A stretch of 64,000 nt of DNA from a bacterium (GCA_021811185.1 JAJZPL010000004.1:89532-153531), one strand, 5' to 3'. Positions 26,306 through 34,032 are shown, counted from the first letter of the stretch. The notes: generated by a model not told the origin, from the letters alone. Program-made: numbers and translations.

Positions 26306-26752
26306 ATGAGATTAGTCATAGGCGCAGACCACGCGGGTTTCGAAGCCAAGGAAAGGATCAAGAAGTTCCTGCAGGGGCTGGGGCATGAAGTGGCCGACTT
26401 CGGCTGCTACTCCACCGCCCCGGTGGACTTCCCGGATATAGCGCTGCTGGTGAGCGAGGCCGTGCGCCGCAAGGAGTTCGACCGCGCCGTGCTGGTGGAC
26501 GGCTTCAACGGCGCCATGCCGCTGGCCGCCAACAAGGTGCACGGCATCCGCGCCGTGGCCGCCTACGACACCATCTCGGCCCGCTTCGCCGCGGCGCACG
26601 AGGACTGCAACGTGCTGTGCCTGGGCGGCAAGACGCACGGCGAGCTGGCGCTCGAGGAGATGCTTAAGGTCTGGCTGAATACCCCTTTCGAAGGCGGCAA
26701 GTACCAGAAGCGCCTGGATAAAATAACGGCGATGGAACAGCGCTGTTGCTGA
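26306..26752 (+). CDS. rpiB: RpiB/LacAB-family sugar-phosphate isomerase, altered active site
   Basis: RpiB interconverts ribose-5-phosphate and ribulose-5-phosphate; relatives isomerise allose-6-P or galactose-6-P. The 148-residue product has GADHAGFEAKE (His9), AANKVHGIRA, AHEDCNVLCLGG (His98) and the final NTPFEGGKYQKRL. The usual catalytic loop, CGTGIG in E. coli-type enzymes, reads DGFNGA, so Asp65 replaces the catalytic cysteine. The substrate may therefore not be ribose-5-phosphate. It has no encapsulation helix. Confidence 0.85.
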   Translation: MRLVIGADHAGFEAKERIKKFLQGLGHEVADFGCYSTAPVDFPDIALLVSEAVRRKEFDRAVLVDGFNGAMPLAANKVHGIRAVAAYDTISARFAAAHEDCNVLCLGGKTHGELALEEMLKVWLNTPFEGGKYQKRLDKITAMEQRCC

Positions 26753-26759
26753 GAATAAC

Positions 26760-27059
26760 ATGAAACAGGCCAAGGTCATCGGACGGGTTTTCTGCTCCAG
26801 CCAGTGCTGCGGCATGGACCAGAAAACGCTGCTGCTCATCCAGCCGCTGGACTGGGAAACGGATAAGCCTTACGGCGACCCGATAGTGGCCGGGGATACC
26901 GTGGGCGCGGGCGCCGGCGAGACCGTTTTCTTCGTGGCCTCGCGCGAGGCCATCGTGGCGTTCGAAAACTGGGAGGGGGAAACCGCGGTGAACACCCCGC
27001 TGCCGCCGGTCGACGCCGCCATAGTGGGCATTATCGACGGTAAGAATATCCGCGCGTAG
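26760..27059 (+). CDS. BMC-P shell pentamer protein, copy 2
   Basis: EutN/CcmL-family vertex protein of 99 residues: KVIGRVFCSSQCCGMDQKTLLLIQPLDWE, GDTVGAGAGETVFFVASREA and AIVGIIDG. The three cysteines in the first loop are not seen in the two paralogues. It begins seven bases after the RpiB-like stop. Confidence 0.9.
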   Translation: MKQAKVIGRVFCSSQCCGMDQKTLLLIQPLDWETDKPYGDPIVAGDTVGAGAGETVFFVASREAIVAFENWEGETAVNTPLPPVDAAIVGIIDGKNIRA

Positions 27060-27072
27060 CGGCTGGAAATTT

Positions 27073-27363
27073 ATGTACATAGCTAAAGTTGTCGGCAACG
27101 TCTGGGCCACCCGCAAGCATCCGGGGCTGAAGAACGCCACCATGCTGCTGGTGAAGGCCGTGAACAGCCTGGACAAGGACAAACTGACCGGCGAGGCCAC
27201 GCTGGCCCTGGACGCCGGTCAGGGCGCGGGCCCCGGCGATACCGTGCTGATCGTGGACGAGGGCGGCTCGGCCCGCAAAATTTTGAAGAACTCCAAGGCG
27301 CCGGTGCGCACCGTGATAGCGGGCATAGTGGACAAAGTGCACATTACCGCAAAGGATAAATAA
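27073..27363 (+). CDS. BMC-P shell pentamer protein, copy 3
   Basis: EutN/CcmL-family vertex protein of 96 residues: [46 protein letters not shown] and VIAGIVDKV. DeoC starts one base after its stop, so the two are tightly coupled. Confidence 0.93.
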   Translation: MYIAKVVGNVWATRKHPGLKNATMLLVKAVNSLDKDKLTGEATLALDAGQGAGPGDTVLIVDEGGSARKILKNSKAPVRTVIAGIVDKVHITAKDK

Positions 27364-27364
27364 T

Positions 27365-28342
27365 ATGAACGACGAAGATATAAAGAAGATCGCGGCGGAA
27401 GTTGCGAAAATAATGAAGGCCGGCGGCCAGCCCGCCCCCAAGCAGACCCTGGGCGATTCCGTAAGCATCGGTTCCGCGGGGAAAGTGTTCCAGCACCCGC
27501 TGGTGAACAAGCCCGCCGAAGGCAAAAAAGCCTGCACCGGCCAGGGGGATTGCCGCCTGGAGGAGAATACCTGCAGTTCCTCTTGCCAGAACTGCAACCC
27601 GCTCACCAACTATACGGCCCAGCAGGTGAAAGCCAGCGTGGACCGCGTGACCTTCTGCAACCCGAACGAGCAGAGCTCCTCTATCGCCGGCATGATCGAC
27701 CACACCCTGCTTAAGGCCAACGCCACGCAGGAAGAGATAGGCAAACTCTGCGAAGAGGCCCGCAAGTACCATTTCGCCTCGGTCTGCGTTAATCCCGGCT
27801 ACGTGGCCATGTCCGCCCGGCTCCTCCGCGGCAGCGGCGTTAAGGTCTGCACCGTGATCGGCTTCCCGCTGGGCTCCACCACGCCCACCGTCAAGGCGAT
27901 CGAGGCCCGCGACGCCATAGCCAACGGCGCCGAAGAGATAGACATGGTGATCAATATCGGCGCGCTCAAATCCGGCAACGACCAGCTGGCGCTCGACGAT
28001 ATCAAGGCCGTGCGCGAGGCCACCCGCGGCAAGCTCCTCAAGGTTATCCTCGAAACCTCCTACCTTACCAACGACGAGAAGGTCCGCGCGTGCAAGATGT
28101 CGAAGCTCGCCCAGGCCGACTTTGTGAAAACTTCCACCGGTTTCGGCACCGGCGGCGCCACGCCCGAGGACGTTGCCCTGATGCGCCAGACCGTGGGCCC
28201 CGAGATGGGCGTTAAAGCCTCCGGCGGCATCAAGAACGCCGAGGTGGCCGCGGCCATGATCAAGGCCGGCGCCAACCGTCTGGGCACCAGCGCCAGCATA
28301 GCCATAGTTTCCGGCGGTGAAGCGGCGAAAGGGCAGTACTAA
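27365..28342 (+). CDS. deoC: Deoxyribose-phosphate aldolase with encapsulation helix and Cys-rich insert
   Basis: Cleaves 2-deoxyribose-5-phosphate to glyceraldehyde-3-phosphate and acetaldehyde. The 325-residue product is about 100 residues longer than ordinary DeoC. Residues 1-21 form an amphipathic helix ([16 protein letters not shown]) like that of the aldehyde dehydrogenase. Residues 57-77 hold five cysteines (57, 63, 70, 74, 77) in a spacer, and the aldolase fold begins near residue 106. Schiff-base Lys255 (FVKTSTGF), Lys284 (VKASGGIK) and EIDMVIN are all present. It is the likely signature enzyme of the compartment. Confidence 0.93.
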   Translation: MNDEDIKKIAAEVAKIMKAGGQPAPKQTLGDSVSIGSAGKVFQHPLVNKPAEGKKACTGQGDCRLEENTCSSSCQNCNPLTNYTAQQVKASVDRVTFCNPNEQSSSIAGMIDHTLLKANATQEEIGKLCEEARKYHFASVCVNPGYVAMSARLLRGSGVKVCTVIGFPLGSTTPTVKAIEARDAIANGAEEIDMVINIGALKSGNDQLALDDIKAVREATRGKLLKVILETSYLTNDEKVRACKMSKLAQADFVKTSTGFGTGGATPEDVALMRQTVGPEMGVKASGGIKNAEVAAAMIKAGANRLGTSASIAIVSGGEAAKGQY

Positions 28343-28366
28343 TTTAGCGACTAACAAGGAGTTATT

Positions 28367-28660
28367 ATGTCAGAACCTAAAGAAGCGTTGGGAATGATCG
28401 AGACCAAAGGTTTCATCGGCATGATCGAAGCCTCGGACGCCATGAGCAAGGCCGCCAAAGTTCGCCTGCTGGGCTACGAGAAGATCGGCTCCGGCTACGT
28501 TACCACCCTTTGCGTGGGCGAAGTGGGCGCCGTGCGCGCCGCCGTGGAGGCCGGCGCGGCCTCCGCCCAGAAAGTGGGCGAGCTGGTGGGCATGCACGTT
28601 ATACCCCGCCCCGCCGACGAACTGGATAAATACCTGGCCAAGATCTCGGTAAAAGCGTAA
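28367..28660 (+). CDS. BMC-H shell hexamer protein, second copy
   Basis: Hexameric shell protein of 97 residues with [17 protein letters not shown], the pore segment [11 protein letters not shown] and [15 protein letters not shown] end. It differs from the first BMC-H mainly in the N-terminal extension and a methionine-rich first helix. AAGGAG precedes the ATG. Confidence 0.95.
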   Translation: MSEPKEALGMIETKGFIGMIEASDAMSKAAKVRLLGYEKIGSGYVTTLCVGEVGAVRAAVEAGAASAQKVGELVGMHVIPRPADELDKYLAKISVKA

Positions 28661-28716
28661 GCGAGGCACAGGGGACAGCGCCGCCGGCGTGAACGCCGTC
28701 CGCCGTCCGCAGTACT

Positions 28717-28956
28717 ATGCTTTCCAAGGGCGCGCTGGAAGATATCATAATGGAACACCTAACCCGGAAGCCGGGCGCGCGCCCGGCTGCGCCCAGGAAA
28801 GTGCCCGAGCTCAAAAAGAAGGTTTTTTTGAGCGACCGGGAGATGCGCGGGCTTTGCAAGCCCGGAATGAAGACCGTAAAGGTCCCCGCCAACGCCATCG
28901 TGAGCCCGCTCGCGCTGGACTGGCTTGATTACGACGGCATGGAAATAGTACGTTAA
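28717..28956 (+). CDS. Small microcompartment-associated protein of unknown function
   Basis: Not recognised. The 79-residue product has an N-terminal helix LSKGALEDIIMEHLTRK resembling an encapsulation peptide, a Pro/Ala/Lys linker, and an ending VPANAIVSPLALDWLDYDG. The ending recalls short segments with an LTPxAxD pattern in BMC-linked proteins such as EutT. It lies 56 bases after the second BMC-H gene and ends the run of BMC genes. No clear ribosome site precedes the ATG, so the start could be a later one (28750). Confidence 0.5.
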   Translation: MLSKGALEDIIMEHLTRKPGARPAAPRKVPELKKKVFLSDREMRGLCKPGMKTVKVPANAIVSPLALDWLDYDGMEIVR

Positions 28957-28975
28957 CCCCCGGAGGGTACAATAC

Positions 28976-30067
28976 ATGAAAAGTCCGACAGGCGTGATAG
29001 AAGGTTTTTACGGCGAGCAGTGGAGCTGGGGCGAACGTGCCGACTATGCGGCCTTCCTCCGGAAGCAGGGTTTTTCTTTTTACATCTACGCGCCTAAAGC
29101 CGACGTGTTCCTGCGCAAGAAATGGCGCGAACCCATGCCCAAGGCGATCGAGGAGAAGCTGGCCAAGCTGGCCGGACAGTGCCATTCCGCCGGCATCGAA
29201 TTCGGCGTGGGCTTTAGCCCCTACGAGATCTACCTGGCCCCTTTCGATATCGAAGTGAAGAAGTTGCTGCAGGCCAGGATCGACGTGTTCAACAGGATCG
29301 GCGTGGATAAGTTCTGCATCCTGATGGACGACATGAAGGGCGACCTGCCCAACCTGGCCGAGCGCCAGATCGAGGTGGTGAACTGGATAGTTACGCGGTC
29401 CAACGCCAAACAGTTCGTGTTCTGCCCCACCTATTATTCCAACGACCCGGTGCTCGAGAAGCTTTTCGGAAAGATGCCTGAGGGGTATTTTGCCCAGTTG
29501 AACTCCGGCTTGGATAAGAAGGTCGGCATGTTCTGGACCGGCGAAGAGGTCTGCTCCAGATCTTACACCGAGGCTCAGCTGAAATCCGCGGCCGAAAAAC
29601 TGGGCAGGAAGCCCCTGCTCTGGGACAATTACCCCGTTAACGACGGGCCCAAGATGTGCAAGTTCCTGCACCTTAAGCCCTTTACCGGGCGCCCCGCCGG
29701 GATGGCCGAATGTCTCGGGGGCCACGCCGTAAACCCGATGAACCAGGCCGCGCTTTCGAAGATCGTGCTGCTCACGCTTAAACAGAGCAACGAACAGGGC
29801 GCGGCTTATAATCCCGAAAAGGCCTTCCGTCGAGCCGCGGACATGGTGACCTGCCACGAAATGGCGCTGCTGCTGGAGCGCGACCTGCCGGCCTTCGCCG
29901 ACAAGGGCCTGGACGGGCTTACCGACGACGAGAAGGAATCGCTTAAGACGGATTACGCCGCTTTCCTGGAAGCCCGCGAGAACGATACAGCCCAGGCGGC
30001 GCGCGAGGTGGTGGACTGGCTGTCCGGAAAGTACAACGTTACCAAGGACTTGTTCCTGCGGCAGTAA
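28976..30067 (+). CDS. GH84 family beta-N-acetylglucosaminidase-like protein
   Basis: Glycoside hydrolase of the O-GlcNAcase/hyaluronidase-like family. The 363-residue product opens with GVIEGFYGEQWSWGERADY, the GH84 signature, and has the paired catalytic aspartates D118-D119 in ILMDDMKGD. There is no signal peptide, so it acts in the cytoplasm. A GGAGGG site lies before the ATG, 19 bases after the small BMC-associated gene. A link to the compartment is not evident. Confidence 0.83.
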   Translation: MKSPTGVIEGFYGEQWSWGERADYAAFLRKQGFSFYIYAPKADVFLRKKWREPMPKAIEEKLAKLAGQCHSAGIEFGVGFSPYEIYLAPFDIEVKKLLQARIDVFNRIGVDKFCILMDDMKGDLPNLAERQIEVVNWIVTRSNAKQFVFCPTYYSNDPVLEKLFGKMPEGYFAQLNSGLDKKVGMFWTGEEVCSRSYTEAQLKSAAEKLGRKPLLWDNYPVNDGPKMCKFLHLKPFTGRPAGMAECLGGHAVNPMNQAALSKIVLLTLKQSNEQGAAYNPEKAFRRAADMVTCHEMALLLERDLPAFADKGLDGLTDDEKESLKTDYAAFLEARENDTAQAAREVVDWLSGKYNVTKDLFLRQ

Positions 30068-30090
30068 AACGCCGCGGGAAAGGGGGGAGC

Positions 30091-30780
30091 ATGAAGAAGC
30101 TGTTTTTTATGCTGCTGCTGCTGGCGGCGGGCGCGTACGCGCTGCTGCAGTGGAAGCCCGGCCTATATTACGGGGAGAGCGCCCCCTTCGATAACTTCAC
30201 CCTGCATTCTTCCGAACCGCTTCAGGGCGACGCGGCCCGGGTTATCGTTATGGCCAAGGACAGGCTGGCGACTTCCGAATTCAACGACCCGTCGGCAAAG
30301 TTCGACGTGTACCTGGCCACCGGGGCCCGCGACTACGCCTTCTTTACGCCCTTCTGCAAGGACCGCAACGCCTGCGTTAACCCGCTGAACGGTCATATCT
30401 TTATAGCCCCGGCGGACCTGGACAAGGATATTATCCCGGCGGCTTCCATAGACGAGACCAGGCATTTCAGCGCGGTGCTGGCCGGCGCGGCCGCGCGCGA
30501 GCTGATCCGGCGCAGGATGCGGCCGCTCTCTTACCTGATGCTCAGCGATTGGATGCTGCGCGGCTACTCCGGGCTGATCGGAGGCACCGGCGAGCGTATG
30601 CCGTCCGAGATCTGCGGCAAGACGTTCGCCGAGGGAAGCGCGATGCGCGATTACGAGTACCGCCTGGCGGTGGAGTACGCGCTGAGCGAGGAAAGAATAA
30701 CTTTTTGGGGGCTGCTGGAAAGGGACCTGGCCCTTGAGCCGCTTGAAAAGCAGCTGAACCAGCGGTACTGCGGCAAGTAA
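30091..30780 (+). CDS. Membrane-anchored hypothetical protein
   Basis: Not recognised. The 229-residue product has one N-terminal hydrophobic segment (KKLFFMLLLLAAGAYALL) that may be a signal anchor, then a globular part. In that part DETRHFSAVLAGAAARELIRRR and LSDWMLRGYSGLIGG are the most distinctive segments; four cysteines are present. It follows the GH84 gene by 23 bases with its own strong ribosome site. Confidence 0.55.
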   Translation: MKKLFFMLLLLAAGAYALLQWKPGLYYGESAPFDNFTLHSSEPLQGDAARVIVMAKDRLATSEFNDPSAKFDVYLATGARDYAFFTPFCKDRNACVNPLNGHIFIAPADLDKDIIPAASIDETRHFSAVLAGAAARELIRRRMRPLSYLMLSDWMLRGYSGLIGGTGERMPSEICGKTFAEGSAMRDYEYRLAVEYALSEERITFWGLLERDLALEPLEKQLNQRYCGK

Positions 30781-30784
30781 AAGG

Positions 30785-31195
30785 TCAGTCGAAGCTGCCG
30801 TCGCGCCGGTCCCGTTTTATCCCGGACCGGCGCTTCTTGCTTTCAAGGCGGCGCTGCCTGGAGCCGTAGGAAGGGCGGGTGGCGTGCCGGTGCTTGGGCG
30901 GTCGCGCGGCGCGGGCCAGGAGTTCCAAGAGGCGCGCGCGGACGGCCTGGCGGTTCTGCTCCTGGCTGCGGTATTCGCTGGCGATGAGGATGATGTCGCC
31001 TTCGGCGGTAAGCTTGGAGCCGGCAAGGGCTTTGAGCCTTTCCTGCACGGCCCAGGGCAGCCCGGACAGGCGAGGGAAAAAACGCAGCTGCACGGTGGTG
31101 GCCACCTTGTTCACGTTCTGCCCGCCGTGCCCGCCGCTCCTTATGAACTTCTCCTCGAAAGAGCCCGGCGGCAGCGAAGGATCTTCGTCTTTCAT
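30785..31195 (-). CDS. arfB: ArfB-like peptidyl-tRNA hydrolase (ribosome rescue)
   Basis: Releases nascent chains from ribosomes stalled without a stop codon. The 136-residue product has the catalytic GGQ at residues 24-26 within RSGGHGGQNVNKVATTVQLRF. Its tail is rich in Arg/Lys (RQRRLESKKRRSGIKRDRR), which enters the mRNA channel in ArfB. Length and lack of a codon-recognition domain separate it from RF1/RF2. Confidence 0.9.
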   Translation of the reverse strand: MKDEDPSLPPGSFEEKFIRSGGHGGQNVNKVATTVQLRFFPRLSGLPWAVQERLKALAGSKLTAEGDIILIASEYRSQEQNRQAVRARLLELLARAARPPKHRHATRPSYGSRQRRLESKKRRSGIKRDRRDGSFD

Positions 31196-31252
31196 GCCTA
31201 AATATTACAATAAAAGCCGCGAGGTAGTGCGCGGTTATCGTACGAAGGATAT

Positions 31253-32071
31253 ATGAAAAACATAGTTTTAATTACCGGGGCTTCGGCGGGGATAGGGTAT
31301 GCCGCGGCGGAGCTGCTGCTGAAGAACGGGTACAAGGTTTACGCCGGGGCGCGGCGCGTGGAGAAGATGAAGGGGCTCGAGGCGCTGGGGGCGAAGGTGC
31401 TGGCGCTGGACGTGACCGACGAGGATTCGCTTAGGCGCGCCGTGGACCTGGTCCTGAAGAACGAGGGCAGGCTGGACATCCTGATCAACAACGCCGGCTA
31501 CGGGGCGCACGGGGCAGTAGAGGACGTGCCGCTGGCGGAGGCCAGGCGGCAGTTCGAGGTGAACGTGTTCGGCCTGGCGCGGCTGACCCAGCTGGCGCTG
31601 CCGCATATGCGCGCGCAGGGGAGCGGGCGCATAGTTAATATTTCGTCCATAGCCGGCAAGATCACCACCCCCACCGGCGGCTGGTACCACGCCAGCAAGC
31701 ACGCGGTGGAGGCCTACTCCGACGCGCTCCGCCTTGAGGTCGCCCAGTTCGGTATAAAGGTCATCCTTATAGAGCCGGGGCCCATCAGGACCGAGTGGGA
31801 CAATACGGCCATGGTGAACCTGGAAAAATATTCCGGTTCCGGGGTTTACGGGCCGCTGGTGAAGCGCATAACGGAAAAGTTCCGGGCAGGCTACCGGAAA
31901 GGCGCTCCCGGGCCGGAAGTGGTGGCCGGTAAAATACTTAAAGCCCTGCGCGCCGACAGCCCGGCCGCGCGCTACCCGGTTCCGTTCCAAGCGTCTTTTA
32001 TTATATTCCTTAAGTGGCTGCTGCCCGACAGTGTGCTGGACTGGGGGATAAGGCGGATGCTGAAGATATAA
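31253..32071 (+). CDS. Short-chain dehydrogenase/reductase
   Basis: Classical SDR of 272 residues. It has the cofactor loop TGASAGIG (residues 8-15), NNAG, catalytic Ser in ISSIAGK, and the YxxxK pair in YHASKHAVEAYSDALR. An Arg pair after the second strand (GARRVEK) suggests NADP(H). The substrate is unknown. Closest in feel to oxidoreductases annotated as SDR family with EPGPIRTEW after the active site. Confidence 0.88.
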   Translation: MKNIVLITGASAGIGYAAAELLLKNGYKVYAGARRVEKMKGLEALGAKVLALDVTDEDSLRRAVDLVLKNEGRLDILINNAGYGAHGAVEDVPLAEARRQFEVNVFGLARLTQLALPHMRAQGSGRIVNISSIAGKITTPTGGWYHASKHAVEAYSDALRLEVAQFGIKVILIEPGPIRTEWDNTAMVNLEKYSGSGVYGPLVKRITEKFRAGYRKGAPGPEVVAGKILKALRADSPAARYPVPFQASFIIFLKWLLPDSVLDWGIRRMLKI

Positions 32072-32075
32072 AAGA

Positions 32076-32125
32076 AAAAGGGGACAGGCTACTTTATTTT
32101 AAAATAAAGTAGCCTGTCCCCTTTT
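32076..32125. repeat. Perfect 25-bp inverted repeat, REP-like, acting as bidirectional terminator
   Basis: The arms 32076-32100 and 32101-32125 are exact reverse complements with no loop: A-run, GGGGACAGGC, TACTTT..., and the mirror ending in TTTT. It lies between two convergent genes and has T-runs on both strands, so it can end transcription both ways. The GGGGACAGGCTAC core is a type of sequence I associate with REP elements dispersed by TnpA-REP transposases; that is from memory. Confidence 0.85.
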
Positions 32126-32127
32126 AT

Positions 32128-32715
32128 TTAGTCGATGGAGTAGGTGTAAGCGGGGTTCCGGCCGGAGCGGTCTATCACGGTCCAGTAGGACCTGCCGGCA
32201 AGGCGGGTGAAGAGGATCCAGTTCTGCTCTACGGTCTCGCCGTTGGCCGGCTGGTTGGCGGCGTAAGGGCGTAACAGGGAGATCATCGAGTCCCGGTCGT
32301 TGAGCTGGGCCATCACTTTCTGGCGTGCGGTCTTGAGTTCGGACTTGGAGGGGGTATTCGACGCGCCGAGCTGCGCGAGGGTCCGCGCCAGCGGGCCCTT
32401 GGGATTCTTATAATTATCGAGGATGTCGGCAAGGGCCAGGCGGAGGGCGTGTTCGAAACAGAAAGCGTTGCTGTAGTAGCTGCCCTGGCGGATGACTTCC
32501 GATTCGGGGACGTCCAGGGTTATGCCGGTGATGTCGAACTCCATGATAAGGAGCTCTTCGGCGCCGGAGTAGTTGATGCCGTCGCGGGGGGCTGCCTTGG
32601 AAGGCGCTGCGATCTCTACGGCGGCGAGTTTCTCAAAGTTCACTTCGGGGGCCCACTGCGCGGCGGCGGGGCCTGCGCACAGGAGGCAGGCTGAGATCGC
32701 GGCTGATATTTTCAT
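32128..32715 (-). CDS. Secreted hypothetical protein
   Basis: Not recognised. The 195-residue product has a signal peptide (MKISAAISACLLCAGPAAAQ). Its mature part contains AFCFEHALRLALADILDNYKN and a C-terminal NWILFTRLAGRSYWTVIDRSG segment suggestive of a small periplasmic domain. The ATG at 32715 is chosen because a GGAGGAAAG site precedes it. It converges with the SDR gene. Confidence 0.6.
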   Translation of the reverse strand: MKISAAISACLLCAGPAAAQWAPEVNFEKLAAVEIAAPSKAAPRDGINYSGAEELLIMEFDITGITLDVPESEVIRQGSYYSNAFCFEHALRLALADILDNYKNPKGPLARTLAQLGASNTPSKSELKTARQKVMAQLNDRDSMISLLRPYAANQPANGETVEQNWILFTRLAGRSYWTVIDRSGRNPAYTYSID

Positions 32716-32841
32716 CTGTACTTTCCTCCGAAAATTATTTTGCCTTACCCTGCAGATAGTGTAGCACGAACTCCGTTTTTCTCCTTTGACCATAGTCATG
32801 CCCGCTGGCGGAGGGCTATTTTAGCAGTCGGGGGGGTGGTG

Positions 32842-32870
32842 TTGACAATTATAAAACCAAGGTGTATAAT
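32842..32870 (+). promoter_or_regulatory. Sigma-70 promoter of the hrcA-grpE-dnaK-dnaJ operon
   Basis: Perfect TTGACA (32842-32847), 17-base spacer, perfect TATAAT (32865-32870). It is directly followed by a CIRCE-like operator, so HrcA would block it by binding over the start site. Confidence 0.9.
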
Positions 32871-32874
32871 ATTT

Positions 32875-32901
32875 TTAGCAAACTGGTAATACGAGTGCTA
32901 A
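32875..32901 (+). promoter_or_regulatory. CIRCE operator (HrcA-binding), left arm degenerate
   Basis: The right arm GAGTGCTAA (32893-32901) is canonical. The left arm TTAGCAAAC (32875-32883) matches the canonical TTAGCACTC at seven of nine positions, and the spacer is the standard nine bases. Its position between promoter and hrcA fits negative autoregulation by HrcA. Confidence 0.85.
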
Positions 32902-32922
32902 TTTAAAAGGACACGACGGGAT

Positions 32923-34032
32923 ATGAGGGTTCTGAAACCGGAAGTAGCGCAGGACAGGAAAGAGAAGATCCTTAACTGGGTGGTTTACAACTACGTCAGC
33001 ACCGGCCGCCCCGTAAGTTCCGAACTGATCGCCGAAGAGGGCCGGTTCAACGTTTCGAGCGCTACAGTAAGGAATATATTAAAGGAACTTGAAGACGGCG
33101 GCTACCTGTACCAGCCGCACACCTCCGGCGGGCGCATTCCTTCCGACAAAGGCTACCGCGCCTACGTGGACAATATCCTTAAGATGCAGCGCCTGGCGGC
33201 CAGCGAGAAGGACCGCATGGAGCGGGAGTACGACCGCCGCGAAGAACAGCTGGACGGCTTCCTTAAGAACACCTCCAAAATGCTGGCCGATATGTCCAAG
33301 TGGGCAGGCTTCGTGATGAGCGCCGACATGGACCTGGACAGCGTGAAGCGCCTGGACCTGCTCAGCATGGGCCCCAAGAGCGTGCTGTCGGTGATGTTCG
33401 CGCATTCCGGCCTGATCAAGCACGCCGCCTTCACGCTGGACCATCCCGCCGACAAGGGCGCCGTGAAAGTTCTTTCGATGCGCCTGAACCGCCGCCTGCG
33501 CGACCTGCCGATTTCCGACATCCCCCAGGTGATCTTTAAAGAGTTCCTGGCCCAGGAGCGGAACAAAGGCCTTGAAGAGCTGCTCCGGAAATTAGTGGAA
33601 TACTTCCGGGGACTCTCAAAAAGCGAAGACGCGCTGTACCTGGAAGGGCTCAGCCGCATTTATTCCAACCTGGAAGCGGGCAACATGGAAGACCTGCGGA
33701 ACGTCGCGCGCCTGCTTGAGGAGAAGGACCGGTTTTCCGGCCTGCTCCGCGAGCGCCTGCGGGACTGCGCCACCAAAACCAAGGCCGTCGCCGTGCCGGG
33801 CAAGCGCCACGTGGTGGACGTCACCATCGGCTCCGAGAACAGCCTTAAAGAGTTCAAGAATTTCAGCCTGGTTTCCAGCTACTACTGCATCAACGACAAG
33901 GCGGTGGGGCTGGTAGGGATACTCGGCTACAAGCGCATGGAGTACCCGCGCATGATCTCCCTGGTGGACACGGTAAGCTCCATGATGGAGGACATGCTGG
34001 GCGAATGGGAGAAGATAGACTTCGAAGAATGA
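32923..34032 (+). CDS. hrcA: Heat-inducible transcription repressor HrcA
   Basis: Represses chaperone genes by binding CIRCE; GroEL-dependent folding tunes its activity. The 369-residue product has the N-terminal winged helix (RKEKILNWVVYNYVSTGRPVSS, VSSATVRNILKELEDGGYL), the TSGGRIPSDKGYRAYVD signature and a GAF-like C-terminal domain ending GILGYKRMEYPRMISLVDTVS. It is the first gene of the operon; its stop overlaps the grpE start. Confidence 0.96.
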   Translation: MRVLKPEVAQDRKEKILNWVVYNYVSTGRPVSSELIAEEGRFNVSSATVRNILKELEDGGYLYQPHTSGGRIPSDKGYRAYVDNILKMQRLAASEKDRMEREYDRREEQLDGFLKNTSKMLADMSKWAGFVMSADMDLDSVKRLDLLSMGPKSVLSVMFAHSGLIKHAAFTLDHPADKGAVKVLSMRLNRRLRDLPISDIPQVIFKEFLAQERNKGLEELLRKLVEYFRGLSKSEDALYLEGLSRIYSNLEAGNMEDLRNVARLLEEKDRFSGLLRERLRDCATKTKAVAVPGKRHVVDVTIGSENSLKEFKNFSLVSSYYCINDKAVGLVGILGYKRMEYPRMISLVDTVSSMMEDMLGEWEKIDFEE

